DNA from: Ancylobacter vacuolatus
Lineage (GTDB): Bacteria; Pseudomonadota; Alphaproteobacteria; Rhizobiales; Xanthobacteraceae
NCBI RefSeq assembly: GCF_030813595.1
Contig: NZ_JAUSUH010000011.1
Span: 62,001 to 126,000, forward strand
DNA length: 64,000 nt
Direction of reading: 5' to 3'
Under the pieces are notes generated by a model. The model was not told the DNA's origin. It did no database searches and was given only the letters and a program-made list of their open reading frames with translations. The position numbers and the translations under genes were made by a program. Of the stretch, positions 34,122-43,103 are shown in pieces. Numbering within the stretch: position 1 is the first letter of the stretch; every line of letters starts with the position of its first letter.

Positions 34122-35177
34122 ATGACAACACATTCCGCTTCCCCCTCCCCCGCCCCCCGTGGGCCCGATCCGCGCGCGGTCGATGACCGCGTCACCCCGT
34201 TCCACATCGACGGGCTCGATGTGCGCGGGCGCGTCGTGCGTCTGGGCACCAGCCTCGACGCCGTGCTCGCCCATCATGACTACCCCGCCGCCGTCAAACG
34301 CCTGCTGGGCGAGGCGGTGGCGCTCACCGTGCTGCTCGGCTCGACGCTGAAGATCCAGGGCCGCTTCATCCTGCAGACCCGCACCGACGGGCCGGTCGAC
34401 CTGCTGGTGGTGGATTTCACCGCCCCGCACGATGTGCGCGCCTATGCCCGCTTCGATCTGGAGCGGCTGCAGGCGATGCAGGCCGGCCTTCCCGCCGGCG
34501 CCGGCTTCGACAGCGGCGCGCTGCTCGGCCATGGCCATCTCGCCATGACCATCGACCAGGGGCTGAGCGTCAACCGCTACCAGGGCGTCGTCGCGCTGGA
34601 AGGCGGCGGGCTGGAAGCCGCCGCGCACCAGTATTTCACCCAGTCGGAGCAGATCCCCACCCGCGTGCGCCTCGCCGTGGCGGAGGAGATGCGCCCGGGC
34701 GGGGCGCCCTCCTCCTGGCGCGCCGGCGGGCTGATGGTGCAGTTCCTGCCCACCGAGGGCGGGCGGGTGCGCCCGGTCGACCTGCATCCCGGCGATGCCC
34801 CGGAAGGCACCGATCTTCCCGAGACGGAGGAGGACGATTCCTGGGTCGAGGCGCTGTCGCTGGTCGGCACGGTGGAGGATGTCGAGCTGGTCGACGCCGA
34901 TCTGTCCAGCGAGCGGCTGCTGTTCCGGCTGTTTCACGAGCGCGGCGTGCGGGTGTTCGAGACCGAAAACGTGGTCGCCAAATGCTCCTGCTCGCGCGAC
35001 CGGGTGATGAACGTGCTCGCCAGCTTCACGCCGGAAGAGCGCACCAGCCTGGTCGAAAACGACAAGATCGCCGTCACCTGCGAATTCTGCGGCCGCACCT
35101 ACGACTTCAAGGCCGAGGAGATCGTCGACGTCGCTGAGGACGGCTCCGGCGACAGCGACGCCGCGGCGCAGGGCTGA
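34122..35177 (+). CDS. hslO: Redox-regulated chaperone Hsp33
   Basis: 351 residues. A holdase chaperone switched on by oxidative unfolding. The C-terminal redox switch has C288-x-C290 (AKCSCSRDR) and C320-x2-C323 (VTCEFCGRTY), the zinc-binding set that forms two disulfides. The N-terminal core shows the VKRLLGEAVALTVLLGSTLK block. The acidic tail (VDVAEDGSGDSDAAAQG) and an N-terminal Pro-rich extension are lineage features. The ATG giving MTTHSASPS is chosen over the longer frame because GGGCGGGCG precedes it. It lies about 110 bp after argF on the same strand. Confidence 0.95.
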   Translation: MTTHSASPSPAPRGPDPRAVDDRVTPFHIDGLDVRGRVVRLGTSLDAVLAHHDYPAAVKRLLGEAVALTVLLGSTLKIQGRFILQTRTDGPVDLLVVDFTAPHDVRAYARFDLERLQAMQAGLPAGAGFDSGALLGHGHLAMTIDQGLSVNRYQGVVALEGGGLEAAAHQYFTQSEQIPTRVRLAVAEEMRPGGAPSSWRAGGLMVQFLPTEGGRVRPVDLHPGDAPEGTDLPETEEDDSWVEALSLVGTVEDVELVDADLSSERLLFRLFHERGVRVFETENVVAKCSCSRDRVMNVLASFTPEERTSLVENDKIAVTCEFCGRTYDFKAEEIVDVAEDGSGDSDAAAQG

Positions 35178-35204
35178 AGCGCCCGGTCCCTCCCGCACAA
35201 CCTC

Positions 35205-35227
35205 ATCCCCGGGCTGGGCCCGGGGAT
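35205..35227. repeat. REP-like hairpin, family A half
   Basis: Arms ATCCCCGGGC and GCCCGGGGAT with a 3-nt loop, between the convergent hslO and argE. It probably also terminates both genes. Confidence 0.65.
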
Positions 35228-35277
35228 CCACGGCTTGGCCGTCAGATGCGGCGCTGCGCGCCGAGGGACCTTGCCCC

Positions 35278-36441
35278 CTACCCCACGCACTCCGCGATGA
35301 GCCCGGCGAGAAACCGCTCGCAGGCGCGCAGCTGGCTGATTTCGATATATTCGTCCGGCTTGTGCGCCTGGTCGATCGAGCCCGGCCCGCAGATGATGGT
35401 GGGAATGCCCTGCGCCTGGAAATGCCCGCCCTCAGTGCCATAGGCCACCGTATAGGTGCGGTTCTGGCCGGCGAGGCGCAGCGCCAGAAGTTCGGCTTCT
35501 GACCCGGTTTCAGGCGCCAGCGGCGGCACCTTGTAGATGAAATCGGTGGTGATCGCCGCGTCCGGCGCGGTCTCCAGCAGGCCGGGCAGCACCTTCTCGC
35601 GGCCGAAGCGCTCGAAGCGCTCCAGCAGCGCGTCCTCGTCGAAGCCCGGCAAGCCGCGCACATTCCAGCGGATGGCGCATTGGCGCGGCACGATGTTGCC
35701 GGCGGTGCCGCCATTCACGACAGTCACCTGCACGGTGGTGCTGGGCGGGTCGAAGCGGCCGGTGGGATCGCCGGCCTCGATCAGCTCGGCGCGGATGCGG
35801 TCGAGCTCGCCGATCAGCGCGGCGGCGGCGAAAATGGCGTTGGCCCCCAGCTGCGGCATGGAGGAATGCGCCTCCCGGCCGGTAACGGTGGTGAGATAGG
35901 CGAAGCCGGATTTGTGCGCGTCCACCACCCGCATCGAGGTCGGCTCGCCGACAATGCACGCGCGCGGCAAGGGCAGGTCCACCCCCAGCCGGCGCACCGC
36001 CGGCACCACGCCGGTGCAGCCGATCTCCTCGTCATAGGACACCAGCAGATGGATCGGCGTCGCCAGCGGCGCCGCCACCATTTGCGGCACCATGGCAAGG
36101 CAGCAGGCGAGAAAGCCCTTCATGTCGCAGGCGCCGCGGCCATAAACGCGATCATCGAGCGGCGTCAGCGTGAAGGGGTCGGTGCTCCAGGGCTGGCCGT
36201 CCACCGACACCACGTCGGAATGGCCGGAAAGGCACACGCCGCCGACACCGGCCGGGCCGATCGTGGCGAACAGGCTGGCCTTGTCGCCGGCCTCGCTCGG
36301 CACGATGACGCTCTCGACGCCGAACGCCGCGAGGTAATCGCGCACGAAGGCGATGAGGTCGAGATTGGAATTACGGCTCGTCGTGTCGAAAGCGACCAGA
36401 TAGGCCAGAAGTTCCTCGGTCGTCGTACGTACGGCCAGCAT
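35278..36441 (-). CDS. argE: Acetylornithine deacetylase
   Basis: 387 residues, M20 zinc peptidase family. It removes the acetyl group from N-acetylornithine. Metal-site motifs: CLSGHSDVVSVDG, GRGACDMKGFLA, SYDEEIGCTG (catalytic and ligand glutamates), and EGGHFQAQGIPTIICGPG near the end, with HSSMPQLGANAIF in the dimerisation lid. The start MLAVRTTTEELL is preferred over an ATG 11 codons upstream, which has no Shine-Dalgarno; GGGGATT lies before the chosen one. It is separate from argD-argF, as is usual for M20 argE genes in this order. Confidence 0.93.
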   Translation of the reverse strand: MLAVRTTTEELLAYLVAFDTTSRNSNLDLIAFVRDYLAAFGVESVIVPSEAGDKASLFATIGPAGVGGVCLSGHSDVVSVDGQPWSTDPFTLTPLDDRVYGRGACDMKGFLACCLAMVPQMVAAPLATPIHLLVSYDEEIGCTGVVPAVRRLGVDLPLPRACIVGEPTSMRVVDAHKSGFAYLTTVTGREAHSSMPQLGANAIFAAAALIGELDRIRAELIEAGDPTGRFDPPSTTVQVTVVNGGTAGNIVPRQCAIRWNVRGLPGFDEDALLERFERFGREKVLPGLLETAPDAAITTDFIYKVPPLAPETGSEAELLALRLAGQNRTYTVAYGTEGGHFQAQGIPTIICGPGSIDQAHKPDEYIEISQLRACERFLAGLIAECVG

Positions 36442-36498
36442 GGAGAATCCCCGTCGCGAAGTGAGCGCCAGCATACCGGGTTATGCTGCAGCGCCCAA

Positions 36499-37950
36499 CT
36501 AGCGCCGCCAGAAACTCGGCAGGAAGAGCACGAGAACGGTGAACAGTTCCAGCCGCCCCACCAGCATGCCCAGCGACAGGAGCCAGATCACGCTGTCCGG
36601 CAGGCTGGCGAAGTTCTGCGCCGGGCCCACCACCGGGCCGAGGCCGGGGCCGACATTGGCCAGGGCGGTGATCGAGGCGGAGAACGAGGTGATGAGGTCA
36701 AACCCCAGCACGTTGATGGCGATGCCGATCAGCAGGAAGGTGGTGAGGTAGAGAAAGGCGAAGGAGAGCACCGAGGCCACCACATCGTCACCGATCGGCT
36801 TGCCGCCATAGAGCACGGGAAACACCCCGTTGGGATAGATGACGCGCCGGAGATGCTGTTTCAGCGCCGAGCCGAGAATGGCGATACGAAAGCTCTTCAT
36901 GCCGCCGGCGGTGGACCCGGTGCAGGCCCCCAGAAACAGAACGATGAAATACAGCGCCTCGGTCGGCGGGCCCCAATTGGTGTAGTCGTCGGCGACGAAG
37001 CCGGTGGTGGACATGATCGACACCACATTGAACAGGCCGTTGCGCAGCGCCGTCTCGCCCTGGTTGATCTGCCCGCCCACCTGCTGAATGGTGGAGATCA
37101 CCGTGAACAGCGCCACCAGCGACAGGAACAGCCGCACCTCCGGATTGGCCAGCACGCGGCTGAAGTCGCCGGCCAGCACGCGCACATAGAGCACGAAGGG
37201 CAGCGAGCCGGAGAGCATGAAGAAGATGGCGGCATATTCGATCGCCGGGCTGTTGAAATAGCCGATCGAGGCGTCGTGGGTGGAAAAGCCGCCGGTAGAG
37301 ATCGTCGCCATCGCATGGGCGACGGCGTCGAACACGCTCATGCCGCAAAAGGCATAGGTGAGCGCGCAGGCGAAGGTGAGGAAGAGATAGGAGGCGAGGA
37401 TGCCCTTGGCCATCTGCGCCGCGCGCGGCAGCATCTTTTCCGATTTGTCGGAGGATTCGGCGCGGAACAGCTGCATGCCGCCGATCTGCATCATCGGCAG
37501 TAGCGCGATCGCCATGACGATGATGCCGATGCCGCCATACCAGTGCAGGAAGGCGCGCCAGATCAGCAGGCCGGGCGGGCGCTTGTCGAGGCCGCCAATC
37601 ACCGTCGCGCCAGTCGTGGTCAGCCCGCTCATCGCCTCGAAATAGGCGTCGGCCAGCGACAGGTCGCTCTCCGCCCACATGAACGGGATCGCGGCGAAGG
37701 CGGAAAGCAGGACCCAGCTCAGCGTGGTGAGCACGAAGGCCTGGCGCAGCGACAGCCGCTCCACCTCGCCCGAGCGGCCGGCCAGCCACAGCGACAGGCC
37801 GACGAACACGGTGATGACGGAGGAGGCGGTATAGGCGAGGAAGTCGCCCCGGCCGGCGACGAGGTCGACCAGCGCCGGAATCATCATCATCGTGCCGAGA
37901 ATGGCGAGCAGGACGCCGAGAATGGCGGCGATCGGGCGAAAGTCGATCAC
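36499..37950 (-). CDS. trkH: TrkH family potassium uptake protein
   Basis: 483 residues, about ten membrane helices. The four P-loop selectivity filters are visible: SGLTTTGATVIGG, ATISTGGFSTHD, VSIMSTTGFVADDY and ALANVGPGLG. The fourth loop is the most divergent, as in other TrkH proteins. It imports K+ with TrkA-type regulators, which are not in this window. It is followed closely by argE on the same strand and separated by a short gap from apaG upstream. Confidence 0.94.
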   Translation of the reverse strand: MIDFRPIAAILGVLLAILGTMMMIPALVDLVAGRGDFLAYTASSVITVFVGLSLWLAGRSGEVERLSLRQAFVLTTLSWVLLSAFAAIPFMWAESDLSLADAYFEAMSGLTTTGATVIGGLDKRPPGLLIWRAFLHWYGGIGIIVMAIALLPMMQIGGMQLFRAESSDKSEKMLPRAAQMAKGILASYLFLTFACALTYAFCGMSVFDAVAHAMATISTGGFSTHDASIGYFNSPAIEYAAIFFMLSGSLPFVLYVRVLAGDFSRVLANPEVRLFLSLVALFTVISTIQQVGGQINQGETALRNGLFNVVSIMSTTGFVADDYTNWGPPTEALYFIVLFLGACTGSTAGGMKSFRIAILGSALKQHLRRVIYPNGVFPVLYGGKPIGDDVVASVLSFAFLYLTTFLLIGIAINVLGFDLITSFSASITALANVGPGLGPVVGPAQNFASLPDSVIWLLSLGMLVGRLELFTVLVLFLPSFWRR

Positions 37951-38059
37951 GGGATCAGAAGACCGTTCGGCGCGGCGGGAAGCTCACGGCGTGGAAGCTG
38001 CCGCCACCATAGCTGCTTCGCCGCAGGGCCGGAAGCGCCAAGCGCGCGCCGCCACCCGC

Positions 38060-38452
38060 TTAGTTCAGCGTGCGGGCCTCGCCCGGCACATCGAGCGAGA
38101 AGGCCGGCACCGCGGCCTCGAAACCCTCGCCGGCCGTCGTCACCAGGCTGTAGCTGCCTTCCATGATGCCGGTGGAGGTCGGCAGCGGCACGCCGCTGGT
38201 GTATTCGAAATGCCCGCCGGGCGGCAGCACCGGCTGTTCGCCCACCACCCCGGCCCCGCGCACTTCCTGCACCCGGCCGAGCGCGTCGGTAATGACCCAG
38301 TGGCGGGATTTGAGCTGCACCGTATCGACGCCGAGATTGAGAATCTCGACCGTATAGGCCCAGAAATACTGGCTACGCTCGGGATCGGAGCGCTCGGGTG
38401 CGAAGCGCGGCGTCACCGTCACCTGCACGCCTTTCGTCGTCGCCCGATACAT
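38060..38452 (-). CDS. apaG: ApaG protein (DUF525)
   Basis: 130 residues, one ApaG fibronectin-III-like domain: VQVTVTPRFAPERSDPERSQ, then YFWAYTVEILNLG, SRHWVITDALGRVQEVRGAG, VVGEQPVLPPGGHFEYTSG and GSYSLVTTAGEGF. ApaG is linked genetically to diadenosine tetraphosphate and Co2+ resistance in Salmonella; its biochemical role is unsettled. The ATG giving MYRATTKG is chosen because GGGGAG precedes it and family members begin here. It is downstream of metZ on the same strand, a conserved pairing in Hyphomicrobiales. Confidence 0.95.
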   Translation of the reverse strand: MYRATTKGVQVTVTPRFAPERSDPERSQYFWAYTVEILNLGVDTVQLKSRHWVITDALGRVQEVRGAGVVGEQPVLPPGGHFEYTSGVPLPTSTGIMEGSYSLVTTAGEGFEAAVPAFSLDVPGEARTLN

Positions 38453-38572
38453 GCCCGCTCCCCTGCGCCTCCCGAATCGCTCAAGTGCCACTACTGAAAG
38501 GCTTTTGCCCGGAGAGGGCAAGGCGGCGGGGCTTCACGCCTGCGTTTGTGCACCGCCGCCCGATACCCCAGC

Positions 38573-39781
38573 TCACACCGCCTGCAGCGCGCGGGTGATG
38601 TCGTCGGTGAGGTCGTCGACATGCTCCAGCCCGACCGAGAGCCGCACCATGCCGTCGAAAATGCCCATCTCGGCCCGCGCCTCGGGGCTGAAGCGCTGGT
38701 GCGTGGTGGTGGCGGGGTGGGTGACGAGGCTCTTGGCATCGCCGAGATTGTTGGAGATCCGCGCCAGTTTCAGCCCATTGAGAAAGCGGAACGCCCCGGC
38801 CTTGCCGCCCTCGACCTCGAAGGTCACCAGCGTGCCGCCGCCCCGCATCTGGCGGATCGCCAGCTCATACTGCTTGTGGTCGGCGCGGTAGGGATAGATC
38901 ACCCGCGTGATCCCCGGCAGCTCGGCCATCCGGTCCGCCAGCAGCGCCGCGCTGGCCTGCGAGCGCTCGACCCGCAGCGGCAGCGTTTCCAGCCCCTTCA
39001 GCATCACCCAGGCGTTGAAGGGCGAGATCGACGGGCCGGTCTGGCGCAGGAAGGTCTGCAGATGATCGGTGAGGAACTTCTCCGAGCACAGCACCACGCC
39101 GGCGAGGCACCGCCCCTGCCCGTCAATATGCTTGGTGGCGGAATAGACCACCACATCGGCGCCCAGCGCCAGCGGGCTCTGCAGCATCGGGGTGGCGAAC
39201 ACATTGTCGACGATCAGGCAGGCGCCGGCCGCCTTGGAGATCTCCGCCACCGCGGCGATGTCGACCAGTTCCAGCGTCGGGTTGGTCGGGCTCTCCAGGA
39301 ACAACACCTTCGTTTCCGGCCGCACCGCCGCCTTCCAGGCCGCAAGGTCAGTGCCGTCGACCAGCGTCGAGGTGACGCCGAAGCGCGGCAGCAATTCCTC
39401 GATCACATAGCGGCAGGAGCCGAACAGCGCCCGCGCCGCCACCACATGGTCGCCGGCTTTGAGCTGGCACAGCAGCGAGGCGGTGACCGCCGCCATGCCC
39501 GAGGCGGTGCCGCGCGCCACTTCCGCGCCTTCCAGCAGCGCGAGGCGGGTCTCGAACATCGCCGCCGTCGGGTTGGAATAGCGGGTGTAGATAAAGCCGG
39601 GGTCCTCGCCCTTGAAGCGGGCTTCGGCCTGCTCGGCGCTCTCATAGACATAGCCCTGGGTGAGGTAGAGCGCCTCCGCCGTCTCGCCGAAGGGCGAGCG
39701 CAGGATGCCCCCCTGCACGAGGCGGGTCTCGGGCCGCAGCTGGGCGATGTCGGCGGCGGAAAGCTTGGGTGTCTCGGTCAT
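38573..39781 (-). CDS. metZ: O-succinylhomoserine sulfhydrylase
   Basis: 402 residues, Cys/Met metabolism PLP family. It makes homocysteine directly from O-succinylhomoserine and sulfide. The PLP lysine is K217 in VVYSATKHIDGQG. Further family motifs are YTRYSNPTAAMFETRLALLE, GTASGMAAVTASL, FLESPTNPTLELVDI and VDNVFATP. A SAM-II riboswitch aptamer lies 63 nt upstream, as expected for methionine synthesis genes in this lineage, so expression should fall when SAM is high. Confidence 0.96.
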   Translation of the reverse strand: MTETPKLSAADIAQLRPETRLVQGGILRSPFGETAEALYLTQGYVYESAEQAEARFKGEDPGFIYTRYSNPTAAMFETRLALLEGAEVARGTASGMAAVTASLLCQLKAGDHVVAARALFGSCRYVIEELLPRFGVTSTLVDGTDLAAWKAAVRPETKVLFLESPTNPTLELVDIAAVAEISKAAGACLIVDNVFATPMLQSPLALGADVVVYSATKHIDGQGRCLAGVVLCSEKFLTDHLQTFLRQTGPSISPFNAWVMLKGLETLPLRVERSQASAALLADRMAELPGITRVIYPYRADHKQYELAIRQMRGGGTLVTFEVEGGKAGAFRFLNGLKLARISNNLGDAKSLVTHPATTTHQRFSPEARAEMGIFDGMVRLSVGLEHVDDLTDDITRALQAV

Positions 39782-39806
39782 CTGCGGCTCCGGTCTCTCG
39801 CATCAA

Positions 39807-39842
39807 CCGGGGTCGCCCGCGCGTCATGTCGCGCGGCCCCGG
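39807..39842 (-). promoter_or_regulatory. Strong hairpin between SAM-II aptamer and metZ
   Basis: Nested arms CCGGGG and CCCCGG with inner CGCGCG/CGCGCG around a 6-nt loop, 26 nt upstream of metZ and immediately after the aptamer. There is no T-tract, so it is not a classic terminator; it may be part of the expression platform or protect the leader. Confidence 0.55.
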
Positions 39843-39844
39843 CC

Positions 39845-39900
39845 TGTTTAGCAACCTTGTTTAGCGTGGCGGCAAGCCGGCCGGCTCAAATGACCACGTC
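39845..39900 (-). promoter_or_regulatory. SAM-II riboswitch aptamer
   Basis: On the minus strand the conserved SAM-II elements occur in order: P1 5' arm CGTGG, the ATTTGA triplex strand, an AGCCGGCCGGCT palindrome, GCCGCCACG (P1 3' arm CCACG), TAAACAAGG and GCTAAA. This matches the alphaproteobacterial aptamer known upstream of metA and metZ. In that family SAM binding closes the pseudoknot and lowers translation. A TTGACG at 39938-39933 may be the promoter -35; the -10 is unclear. Confidence 0.9.
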
Positions 39901-40016
39901 GTGCTTTTCGCTTACTCCCAGGCCAGAGGTGCCGTCAAGCCGCACTTGGCTCTTACCGGCCCGTCCGGTAAAGCCAACGGCACAAGTGAACAGCCATCAT
40001 CAGCGGAGCGGCGCGC

Positions 40017-41165
40017 GTGGCCGAGAACGGCATGACAGTTTCGGGCACGGCGACATCCGGGCTGGCCGGCGCGGGCATCCTGCCCGGCCACGCCATCGAG
40101 GCGCTGGCCGCGCGCGGCGCCATCCGCACCGCTCGCCCCTTCGATGCCGACCAGGTGCAGCCCGCCAGCCTCGATCTGCGGCTCGGCCCGGTCGCCTGGC
40201 GCATCCGCGCCAGCTTCCTGCCCGGCCCGAACGAGACGGTGGCGGACCGCCTCACCCGGCTCGGCCTGCACCAGCTGGACCTGACCGGCGGCGAGGTGCT
40301 GGAAACCGGCTGCGTCTATCTGGTCGAGCTGGAAGAGGCGCTGGCGCTGCCCGCCGACATCGCCGCTTCCGCCAACCCGAAAAGCTCCACCGGCCGGCTC
40401 GACGTGTTCACCCGCGTCATCGCCGATCGCTCGCGCGCCTTCGACATCGTGCCCGCCGGCTATGCCGGCAAGCTCTATCTGGAAATCAGCCCGCGCACCT
40501 TCCCGATCCTGGTGCGGCAGGGCTCGCGCCTGTCGCAGATCCGCTTCCGGCGCGGCGACGCGCGCCTCGACGAGGCCGGCATCGCCGCGCTCAACGCCAG
40601 TGAGCGGCTGGTCGACGCCCCGCTCGCCGATGTCGCCGGCGGCGGCATCGCGGTCAGCGTCGATCTCTCGGGCGAGGGATTTGGCGGGCTGCTCGGCTTC
40701 CGCGCCAAGCGCCACACCGGGGTGATCGATGTCGACCGCCGCGCCGCCTGCGAGGTCGAGGATTTCTGGGAGCCGCTGGTGACGCGCGGCCGGCGCGAAC
40801 TGGTGCTGGACCCGGACGCCTTCTACATCCTCGCCTCCAAGGAGGCGGTGCATGTGCCGCCCAGCCATGCGGCGGAGATGGTGCCGTTCGACCCGCTGGT
40901 CGGCGAGTTCCGCGTGCATTATGCCGGCTTCTTCGATCCCGGCTTCGGCCATGACGCCGCCGGCGGGCGAGGGGCCCGCGCCGTGCTGGAAGTGCGCTCG
41001 CGCGAGGTGCCGTTCATCCTGGAGGACGGCCAGATCGTCGGCCGCCTCGTCTATGAGACCATGCTGGAGCGCCCGCGCACCCTCTATGGCGAGGGCCTCG
41101 GCTCCAACTACCAGGCGCAGGGGCTGAAGCTCTCCAAGCATTTCAAGGCCTGGACGCGGGACTGA
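40017..41165 (+). CDS. dcd: 2'-deoxycytidine 5'-triphosphate deaminase, long two-domain form
   Basis: 382 residues, about twice the length of E. coli Dcd, with two dUTPase-fold halves, as in the long Dcd proteins of Hyphomicrobiales. The first half has DQVQPASLDLRLGP, ASANPKSSTGRLDVFTRVIA and GYAGKLYLEISPRTFPILVR with GSRLSQIRF. The second has FYILASKEAVHVPP, the VLEVRSREVPFIL block and the C-terminal YGEGLGSNYQAQGLKLSKHF. It feeds the dUMP pool. The GTG start has GGAG 8 nt upstream; an ATG five codons later is the alternative. Confidence 0.9.
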   Translation: MAENGMTVSGTATSGLAGAGILPGHAIEALAARGAIRTARPFDADQVQPASLDLRLGPVAWRIRASFLPGPNETVADRLTRLGLHQLDLTGGEVLETGCVYLVELEEALALPADIAASANPKSSTGRLDVFTRVIADRSRAFDIVPAGYAGKLYLEISPRTFPILVRQGSRLSQIRFRRGDARLDEAGIAALNASERLVDAPLADVAGGGIAVSVDLSGEGFGGLLGFRAKRHTGVIDVDRRAACEVEDFWEPLVTRGRRELVLDPDAFYILASKEAVHVPPSHAAEMVPFDPLVGEFRVHYAGFFDPGFGHDAAGGRGARAVLEVRSREVPFILEDGQIVGRLVYETMLERPRTLYGEGLGSNYQAQGLKLSKHFKAWTRD

Positions 41166-41171
41166 GCGCCG

Positions 41172-41603
41172 TCAGGCCGGACGCGCCACAAACACCTCGC
41201 GGGCGGCGAACAACCCGTTGAGGGCGGCGGGGAAGCCGGCATAGACGGCCATCTGCATGAGGATTTCGATGATTTCCTCACGGCTGAGGCCGACATTCAG
41301 CCCGGCCTCGATATGCACTTTCAGCTGCGGCGCGGCATTGCCCAGCGCGGCGAGCGCGGCAATGGTCGCCACCTCGCGCAGGCGCAGGTCCAGCCCCGGG
41401 CGGGTGTAGATGTCGCCGAAGGGGAACTCGATCAGCAGCCGACCGAAATCCGGGGCGATGTCGCTCAGCTGGTCCACCACTCGGGTGCCGGCCTCGCCGT
41501 CGATCCGCGCCAGCGCCGCCCATCCGGCCGCGTAGCGGGCATTGGTGTCACTGTCGGCGTTCGGCGTCGGGCGCGGGGCCGGGGCGTTGATCGTCGGGGT
41601 CAT
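41172..41603 (-). CDS. Carboxymuconolactone decarboxylase family protein
   Basis: 143 residues. A CMD/AhpD-fold protein with the core RLREVATIAALAALGNAAPQ followed by EAGLNVGLSREEIIEILMQM and YAGFPAALNGL. The CxxC pair of AhpD is absent, so it is not a disulfide peroxidase but more like gamma-carboxymuconolactone decarboxylase; the substrate is unknown. Its start lies 56 bp inside the 3' end of the MerR gene, implying coupled expression under the MerR-type promoter. Confidence 0.9.
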   Translation of the reverse strand: MTPTINAPAPRPTPNADSDTNARYAAGWAALARIDGEAGTRVVDQLSDIAPDFGRLLIEFPFGDIYTRPGLDLRLREVATIAALAALGNAAPQLKVHIEAGLNVGLSREEIIEILMQMAVYAGFPAALNGLFAAREVFVARPA

Positions 41604-41967
41604 GGTTCACGTCCTCACGGTTGGCGCCGGCATAGCCGGCGATCTTGGTGTCGAGGACATCCAGGCAGGCGTGAAGCTCGTCCACATGCGCCTGTACCAC
41701 CGCGCGATGATGCGTGAGCAACGCACCGCGCGCGGCGGCGGTTTCCTCACCCTGCGCCCGCAGCGCGGCATAGCGCACCATGTCGCGGATCGGCATTCCC
41801 GTGGTTTTCAGCCGCCGGAGAAAAGCAATCCAGGTGAGGATGGACGGGTCATAGTCGCGCTGGCGCGCCGCGTTCCGGTCGGCGCGCGGGAGCAGGCCGA
41901 TGCGCTCGTAATAGCGGATCGTGTCCATGCTCAATCCCGTGCGCCGGGCCAGTTCGCCGATCTTCAT
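41548..41967 (-). CDS. MerR family transcriptional regulator
   Basis: 139 residues. The winged helix-turn-helix is MKIGELARRTGLSMDTIRYY, followed by ERIGLLPRADRNAARQRDYD, LTWIAFLRRLKTTGMPIRDM and a dimerisation helix. No cysteines are placed as in metal sensors, and the tail is acidic, so the effector is unknown. The MKIGEL start is fixed by the promoter: the -10 element lies at 42001-41996, so the upstream ATG at 41994 would fall at or before the transcription start. The overlapping CMD gene is the likely target. Confidence 0.9.
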   Translation of the reverse strand: MKIGELARRTGLSMDTIRYYERIGLLPRADRNAARQRDYDPSILTWIAFLRRLKTTGMPIRDMVRYAALRAQGEETAAARGALLTHHRAVVQAHVDELHACLDVLDTKIAGYAGANREDVNHDPDDQRPGPAPDAERRQ

Positions 41968-41995
41968 CTCTGTCTCGAATGTTACGACGCTCATG

Positions 41996-42026
41996 GGTCT
42001 AGGTGCTGGAGCGCACTCCAGGTCAA
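41996..42026 (-). promoter_or_regulatory. MerR-type promoter with 19-bp spacer
   Basis: On the minus strand TTGACC (42026-42021), a 19-bp spacer, then TAGACC (42001-41996). The spacer carries the palindrome CTGGAG-N4-CTCCAG (42021-42006). A palindrome in an over-long 19-bp spacer is the hallmark of MerR-activated promoters. Confidence 0.8.
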
Positions 42027-42083
42027 GCGCTTTCTCGCCACGCCCACTCCACGAACCGCGCCGGGGCGCACCGGCCGGTCGGC

Positions 42084-43103
42084 TCACCCCGCCGGCGGGT
42101 CTTTCCCCTCGACGAAGGCGCGCAGCAGATGGTGCGCGATCGCCATGCGCGGCGGCGCCACCAGCCCGTCCGGGTGGGTGCGGGTGAGCAGCAGCCGCGC
42201 CTCGTCGCGCGAGAACCAGCGCGCGCCCTCAAGCTCGTTCGGGTCGATGGCGATCTCGCGTGACGCCGCTACGGCATGGAATCCGGTCATAACAGACATC
42301 GGGAACGGCCAGGGCTGCGAGCACAGATAGCGCACCGCGCCGGTGGCGATGCCCGCCTCCTCCAGCGTTTCGCGCCGCACCGCGTCCTCGAAGGTCTCGC
42401 CCGGCTCGACGAAACCGGCGAGGCAGGACCACATGCCGGGCGCGAAGCGGGCGGAGCGGCCGAGCAGGCAGTCGTCGCCATCCACCGTGAGCATGATGAC
42501 GACCGGATCGGTGCGCGGAAAATGCTGCGCGCCGCAGGCTGGGCAGTCGCGCCGCCAGCCGGCCTCCGCCATGCCGAGCCGCCCGCCGCAATTGGAGCAG
42601 AAGCTGCGCCGCGCGTGCCAGGCCAGCATCGCCTTGGCGGTGGCGAGCTGGCCGGTCTCCTCCACGCTGGCGAGTTCGCGCGTGGCAATGGAACGCAGAT
42701 CGATCACCAGCAGGTCGGGCCGCAGCTCCGGCCGCTCGGTCAGCGCGCCCAAGGCGGCGGCGGGAAGCGGCAGCACGAGATGGGGAACCTCGCCATCCAG
42801 CCCCAGCAGGCAGGCCTCGCCGAGCCGCCCTCCCAGCGCCACCGCCTCGGCCAGCGGAAACAGCGCGGTGCAGGAGCCCGGCCCTTCCTCCATGCCGGCG
42901 ATGAAACCCGGCAGGCGGCGCAGGACGACGCTCTCGCCGGAAATCACGCAGGCCCGCGCGTGCGGGTCGGCGAGGAAGCTCTCCATCTCGCCGCGCCGCA
43001 GGCCGGCCCGGTCCAGCCGTGCGCCGGTATAGCCAAGATGCGGCCAGAGCCCGAGCGAGGTGTCGTCGGTGGAGGCCAGGTCTGTGGTGACGATCGCGCT
43101 CAT
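42084..43103 (-). CDS. nudC: NAD(+) diphosphatase (NudC)
   Basis: 339 residues. It hydrolyses NAD(H) to NMN(H) and AMP and can remove NAD caps from RNA in E. coli. The zinc ribbon is FCSNCGGRL with CPACGAQHF; the Nudix box is GFVEPGETFEDAVRRETLEE, then AGI; and the NADH-pyrophosphatase signature SQPWPFPMS is intact. The first 120 residues are the less conserved N-terminal domain. Its start overlaps the HIT gene stop (ATGA), so HIT and nudC form a coupled pair. Confidence 0.96.
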   Translation of the reverse strand: MSAIVTTDLASTDDTSLGLWPHLGYTGARLDRAGLRRGEMESFLADPHARACVISGESVVLRRLPGFIAGMEEGPGSCTALFPLAEAVALGGRLGEACLLGLDGEVPHLVLPLPAAALGALTERPELRPDLLVIDLRSIATRELASVEETGQLATAKAMLAWHARRSFCSNCGGRLGMAEAGWRRDCPACGAQHFPRTDPVVIMLTVDGDDCLLGRSARFAPGMWSCLAGFVEPGETFEDAVRRETLEEAGIATGAVRYLCSQPWPFPMSVMTGFHAVAASREIAIDPNELEGARWFSRDEARLLLTRTHPDGLVAPPRMAIAHHLLRAFVEGKDPPAG

